A DNA stretch of 64,000 bases from Siphonodentalium dalli (Eukaryota > Mollusca > Scaphopoda > Gadilida > Siphonodentaliidae), in contig CP136067.1 in NCBI GenBank assembly GCA_032622095.1, positions 74,678,705 through 74,742,704 on the forward strand, given 5' to 3'. Below, in pieces: positions 55,301 to 61,300 of this stretch. The translations under genes and the position numbers were made by a program. Each line of letters starts with the position of its first letter. The first letter of the stretch is position 1. Under the pieces are notes generated by a model. That model was given only the letters and a program-made list of their open reading frames with translations, was not told the DNA's origin and searched no databases.

Positions 55301-58300
55301 GCATTGTGTAGGTGCTTGTGATAACTGTATTTATTGGATGCGGCATTCTGCACGTGCCGTTTCGCGGTATCAATTTATGACACATGCACCATTTGAGAGG
55401 AGTCTGTTGGGCACCAACAAGGTCACAGGGCGCAAAAGTGCCAAACACCCAAATTACCATCGATGGATATATATGATGACATGGATGTTGACACTGTAGA
55501 ACTCGAATGACGGGATATTTGTGAGTTGTGACTCGTGACATGGAGGCATGGGCAACCAGGCCAGAGTTACCAGAGTATTATGATGTAATGATTCTTATGA
55601 TCACATGTAGTGATGTTCCGATAATGAAAAAGCTTATCGGACCGATTTCCGATAACTGGAGGCACAATCGGCCGATTTCCGATTCCGATTCCGATGTTTA
55701 TATATATTGTGCGTTTGTTCCTATAATGGACTTGTATATACCCAATGCACTCCATATCCCGCATAGTTTCAAAGCCAAATACATCAAAGAAATATATACA
55801 CACTGTCGTGACAGTATTTCTGCCGACGTCGGTTGTGTGCTTCCTTTGATGTATACGGTAATACCGGTAGTTGTTTTGACAAAGAGATCAAAGGTGCCGA
55901 CTCAGAGTAACGTTATGACCATGTGTGGAACACTTGCATGCGGAGTAAAAGTCTTGATTGAATACTTGTAAGTTGCAACAATGCATGGAATGGCGATGAT
56001 TATTAACTAAATTTTGATTGATGGATAATAATTGCTGTCATATTTGTCTGAGATTTCCCAAGTTTCCATTGGTCACACCTTTTATATTTTAACAACTCGG
56101 AACCTTTTATAGTTCCGCCTGCTCAATTTTTGTTTCGCAAGTTCAACGTGGAGCTAAGCGTATTTCATAGCATACGTTGTACAGACGAAAAAGCTAATTA
56201 TGCCCCTACTAACGTTGATCGTTATTGAAGACAGTTCTGATAACAACTGTATTAATTCATTCATTGTGTGCTTCAAGTTATTTACATAGCATGTGACGTC
56301 ACATGACACGTGCTCTAGAGGAAGCCTCACTGTAAACAGGTCAGCTTTTTAATTAAAGCTTTCTTTGAATCTATTTCGTGTCAACGCGATTGAACCAATA
56401 ACTTCATATTACACGGGATGTTGGGCATGTGTATTGCCATTCTTATAATATATCATCATATCAGACTGCTTTGATGATGCCAATGGCTTCTTTTTAGGCT
56501 GTTACAACTGCGTTTTACATTCAATACTACAGTTGTATTGCGTATGTTTATTAAAGCGTGCACATTGCGCTTAGATACTAGAACGTTTTTATTTATTTTG
56601 ACAATCGGTAAAAGCCGATGTTCAACTGCGAGGTACGATTAATTTCCGATGGGCTATTATCGGCCGATGGCCGATTCCGATTCCGATTATCGGAACATCA
56701 CTAATCACATGAGTGACATCTATTGAGTTTTATTTTCCCTTGTTTTAACTTTTATTGTGATATAAAGTTAATGTCACAGACACAGTGTATTTGACTATTT
56801 TCTCTCTAAATCTATTTCAAATTTTCGAACTAGCCAACTACAACTATGCTTACTGGAAACGACTTTGGTTTCATTGGGTGACATCATTTATGAAATTACA
56901 ACATGCGAGTAATATGGCCGATTAGTGAGTTCTCTAATTAATTACCACACAAATAAAATGGTGTACCGTGTATCCATATAAGTCTACAATGTTAGTCGAC
57001 CCAGTAGTCAAACGATACATGTCTACATTCGTTCCACTCTGTATTCCGTCTTTTTAAAAATCCTCCCTTTGCGACTTGCCGAAAACCGCCGCAGACAACA
57101 ACTTAATCGTAAATGTCGTTGCGATTTTTATTTTCGTTGTTTGACTAAACCTCGAACTAAACGAATAATTGATGATGGAACCCCACGAAACCAGAGTTAT
57201 TTGCCATATAAATGTCCACTCAATGAGTACCGATACCGAACCGGTTTGCGGTACTGAACATCAGTACTGCGGTACTGAACATCAGTACCGGTACCGAAAG
57301 TTGTGGTACCGTCGGTACTTTGACAACCCTGGTGCCTATATTGTCACTGATAATGCGTGTATATTATATCTCATGTGATTATTCTTGCATTCGGATCGAT
57401 TGGCTGCATACTGCTATACTATTTCTGATCAAATCCAACATGTGACTTCTTTTTCTGTTTATAGTAATATTCACTTCACGAAAAGAGAATAACACAAAAA
57501 TACATGGCCAATCTTAAACTACATTGTATTTTAATTCTTACAATATTGGTAAATCATTTCCGGTTTGAGTTATCCAGTGTATTTGAACTGTTTATATCCG
57601 TTTAGTTTGGCAAGCAGACAGTCCTAAATTTTGAGTGAATGGTATAACTTCCTTTTCCATTTTTTATCTAAGATAAACAATCTGGATTCTAAAAAAATTC
57701 CCAAATGTCTTTCTTAACCATGGATTTTGAGAAATAAATGTATGAATAATGAAGATATGATGTTAGTTGTAACTAATAACATAGCTATACTCCCCTGCCA
57801 TCGTCAAAAGATTGCCGTATTTTGTAAAATTTTAGAAAGATTTCCCAAATTAGCCTCAAATAAAAATTTGACAATTGTGACAATTCACACCAGTGTTCAA
57901 TATAATAATAAATAATTAATGTCTGTGACTATGCCAAAATAGTTGTCCTCAAGGAGGAACAGTTCACTCACCTGCAACTCATGGACTATTCCTCCACTTG
58001 GACCACTATTTTGGCATACTCAACTCCAGGCCATGCATTATATATATAATGGTGCACAGTGGGTGGGTAACAGTGGGTTTCACGGATTGTAAATGAGACT
58101 CCCGGATTGTAATAGAGAAAACCTCTAAAATATCCCGCATTGTGGCCAAATAACTACTTCTGATTATCGTCGGTAAAATGGACTAGTGCAAATGCACTGT
58201 TGATCAATTCAACTATGCAACACTGACAGCAGGGTGTAAACCTTAATTGATTTTCACACTCTCCCAATGCCACGATTGAGCCACGATGTGTGAAAATGTT

Positions 58301-61300
58301 GTATAGACACTTCACAAGTGACAGTAGTAAGTTTATTGAACTCAACAATTTATTGAAGTGAAAATGACTGAAAACAATAGAAGGGGGAAAACTCTATTAT
58401 GAACAGAAAGTGCTCTTTATCAGCAGGTGCCGGCCTTGACCTTTGGATGCCGACGATTTTGTTTTCTTAGCTGTTCAACGCATTGCATTATTTCATAAAT
58501 CATGCATGTATCCTCACAGTAGCTGTATCAAATTCTCCCAAATGGCCATTTTCAAAACTTAACAAGGTCTGGTGGGTATATTTCGTACTGCTTTTGGGTC
58601 GTAAATTACACCTACTAAATGGGGAAATATATCTGCATAGTCAACACCAGCCACTTGTTAAATTGTGCACAATGCATTACTCACCTAATGGAGCAAACGG
58701 TTTCGGTGGTCTTGGAGGAGGAACATTACCAATCCCTGGAGATTTCTGGTTACCTGCGAAGATGACATAAATTTCTTCAACATTAAGAGATCAACTGATG
58801 GCTAACTGATATTATACAGTTGTCGCCCACTGACGAGTGAGACATTTTGAGTTGTCACCTGCTCAAGAACGACATTCCATTCTCGAGCAGGTAACAAATC
58901 TCAATGTCTCCCTGGAAGACAGCAGTATCTGATTACTAAAGACAAATTCCTTGTCATTCACACCCACAATGTTGCACTGAGTCATCGCATCGCATGGGTG
59001 CTTTCTCTCGTAATTATAGTTTCAGTAATTTTGTATCATCCTATTGGATGTCTATTCATATAAGTTAGTCAAGACATTATGATTTTGACAATTGCTGTAA
59101 ATTAACATGATTTTGGTGGTTAAATCGTCAAAATCAGTCTATTCAATGTAAACCAATAAGCAATAGAAATATGTCCTTCATGGATGGCATGTCGACTTGC
59201 CCGCGACATTGAAGCGCGATTTTAATTTCATTATGATCAAATGTGCATTCATATGTATCAATACTCTCAAGAACATGCCCACACAAAATACATCTATGTT
59301 GCAATAATAACAATGTAAATACGAGAAGAAATCTGGTATAAGGGATAAGCGTAGAGTCAAATTCATGCACGACAAATGTACATATTACGATGCGCACAAG
59401 CATGAATTTATAACCAACCTAAATCAAGCCATCACAAGCATGAATTTATAACCAACCTAAATCAAGCCATCAATTTGATCAATATTGCAGAATAATTTTG
59501 ACAAGAATATATTGAATAAATATGTTGATAAAAAGTTTCAATTTAAAAGTTCGAATATTAGTGTTAACTAAATATATGCAAATTAGCCAACACCACAACT
59601 TGTGTTTTGCGAACCTGTGAAATAGCTGAGTTACTGCATTGTGTGTGTGCACTTGGAGATATTCTTGTAATATAACATAAGGCAGATGACAATAACAGTT
59701 CTATCGTATGGCGTTACCAAATTAAAGGCATTTCCATGAGGGGTGAAGGAGAGGGCCTTTCAGCCCTTTTGACTTTCCCGGGGCTAGCCCTCCCAAACAC
59801 CACTTTTGTAAAGGCCTTCTTGTTGCTCAATAATTATTATTACCCGATACTCATTCATTTGTTTGCTATTATGCAGATGCCCCATTAGACTCAAGAGTAT
59901 CTGTAAAACCAACAGTGGCCCCAATGCATGACACACATGCCTGTTAACTAGAATCACTGAATTAAAATTAAAATTTTGCAGTTCTGAATCTTTTAATCTA
60001 TACAGAAATATGAACGGAGGCACCAATTACCTTATTTAACTGATTCAGTGCCATGTTTCCTGTGATTTACTGTAAATTACATAGGTCAGGGTGCCAGGTT
60101 TCATGGCAATTTGGACGCTATGCGTTTGAGGATATGTTACTAAAAAATATATATATAGCTCGCTGATATTACACATGTCAATAGTACATGACCCCAGCAT
60201 TATTAGTCAGTAGGCAGAATGTTGTTATCGGGTGGCAATATGATGATTCCACGGCAACAGGTGTTAGTTTTAAAAAAAAAATTCACACGACACAACTTTC
60301 AAATTATACAGCAGTGCGGAACACAAGGCTCACATCTTCTACTATCATATGATGTCTAATTTTTCCGTGTGTTAAAAAAAATATATTCAAAATAGTTAAT
60401 CCAAGTAGATAATTAACACAGTTCCAATTCTACATGCGTGTGTGAACACTCTCCCTGCCTGTCTATCTTGTTTACAGTTGATTTCAACATATAACAATGC
60501 AATGGACGGATCTAAGTAAATTGTGAAAAATTATATGCATATATACTTAGCTAGATCATAACATGAATATCTACACTGGCTACGCCCATAGAGATAATTC
60601 TACACCAGTTGAAGTAATGTGAAATGTTTCATGTTCAGATAGGGAAGTTTATAAACATTTAAAAAAAAACCCAGTGCAGCTAATATTTTCTTAGTTAATA
60701 TCGTTCCTCAGTAAATAGTGTATTCCACAGTGCATGTAGTTCACAAAGATCCCAGCTCGATGTTGCACGAAATATGTCACTTTGTTGAGTCGAGTTTGAT
60801 TGGCATCCTTTAAAATCATGAAATTTCTCACGGGTAATCTAGTGTTGAAACGATTAATCGACTAATCGAAATCGACGCGATTATTAAATTAATCGATTCC
60901 GAAATCGGCTAGTCGACTAGTCGGAACACTCCAACCACCATTATGCCATCGCGAAAGCAGTGCCGTTATCGAATTACTGAACAATTTAAACAATCAAGCT
61001 ATCGAAATACACAATCACAATTAGCTTGTTAATTTAAAGCCTTCTTTGTTGTCCCTTTGATGCGATAACTGCTTTCAGTACTTGGTGGTCATGCACGAGC
61101 GCGAAACCCAATGACCTCAACTCAATGGATTTGTCGGCCCCGCGGCGGCTTATACTTTGAAGTTGAGACGGCCGGCTTTGATAATCAACTTCAAAGAATC
61201 AGCGCCTGTCGCAACCCAGTCTATTTCGGCGTGACGGAATTGATCTGAGTGATAACTGGTCAATGTGTTTGCAGGTGTGCAGGACTCAACTTCACTCAAC

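Noticed and set aside
55528-55971. 147-codon plus-strand frame
   Set aside because: It crosses the exact border of the inner hAT element (55608) and its target duplication, so it cannot be an old gene.
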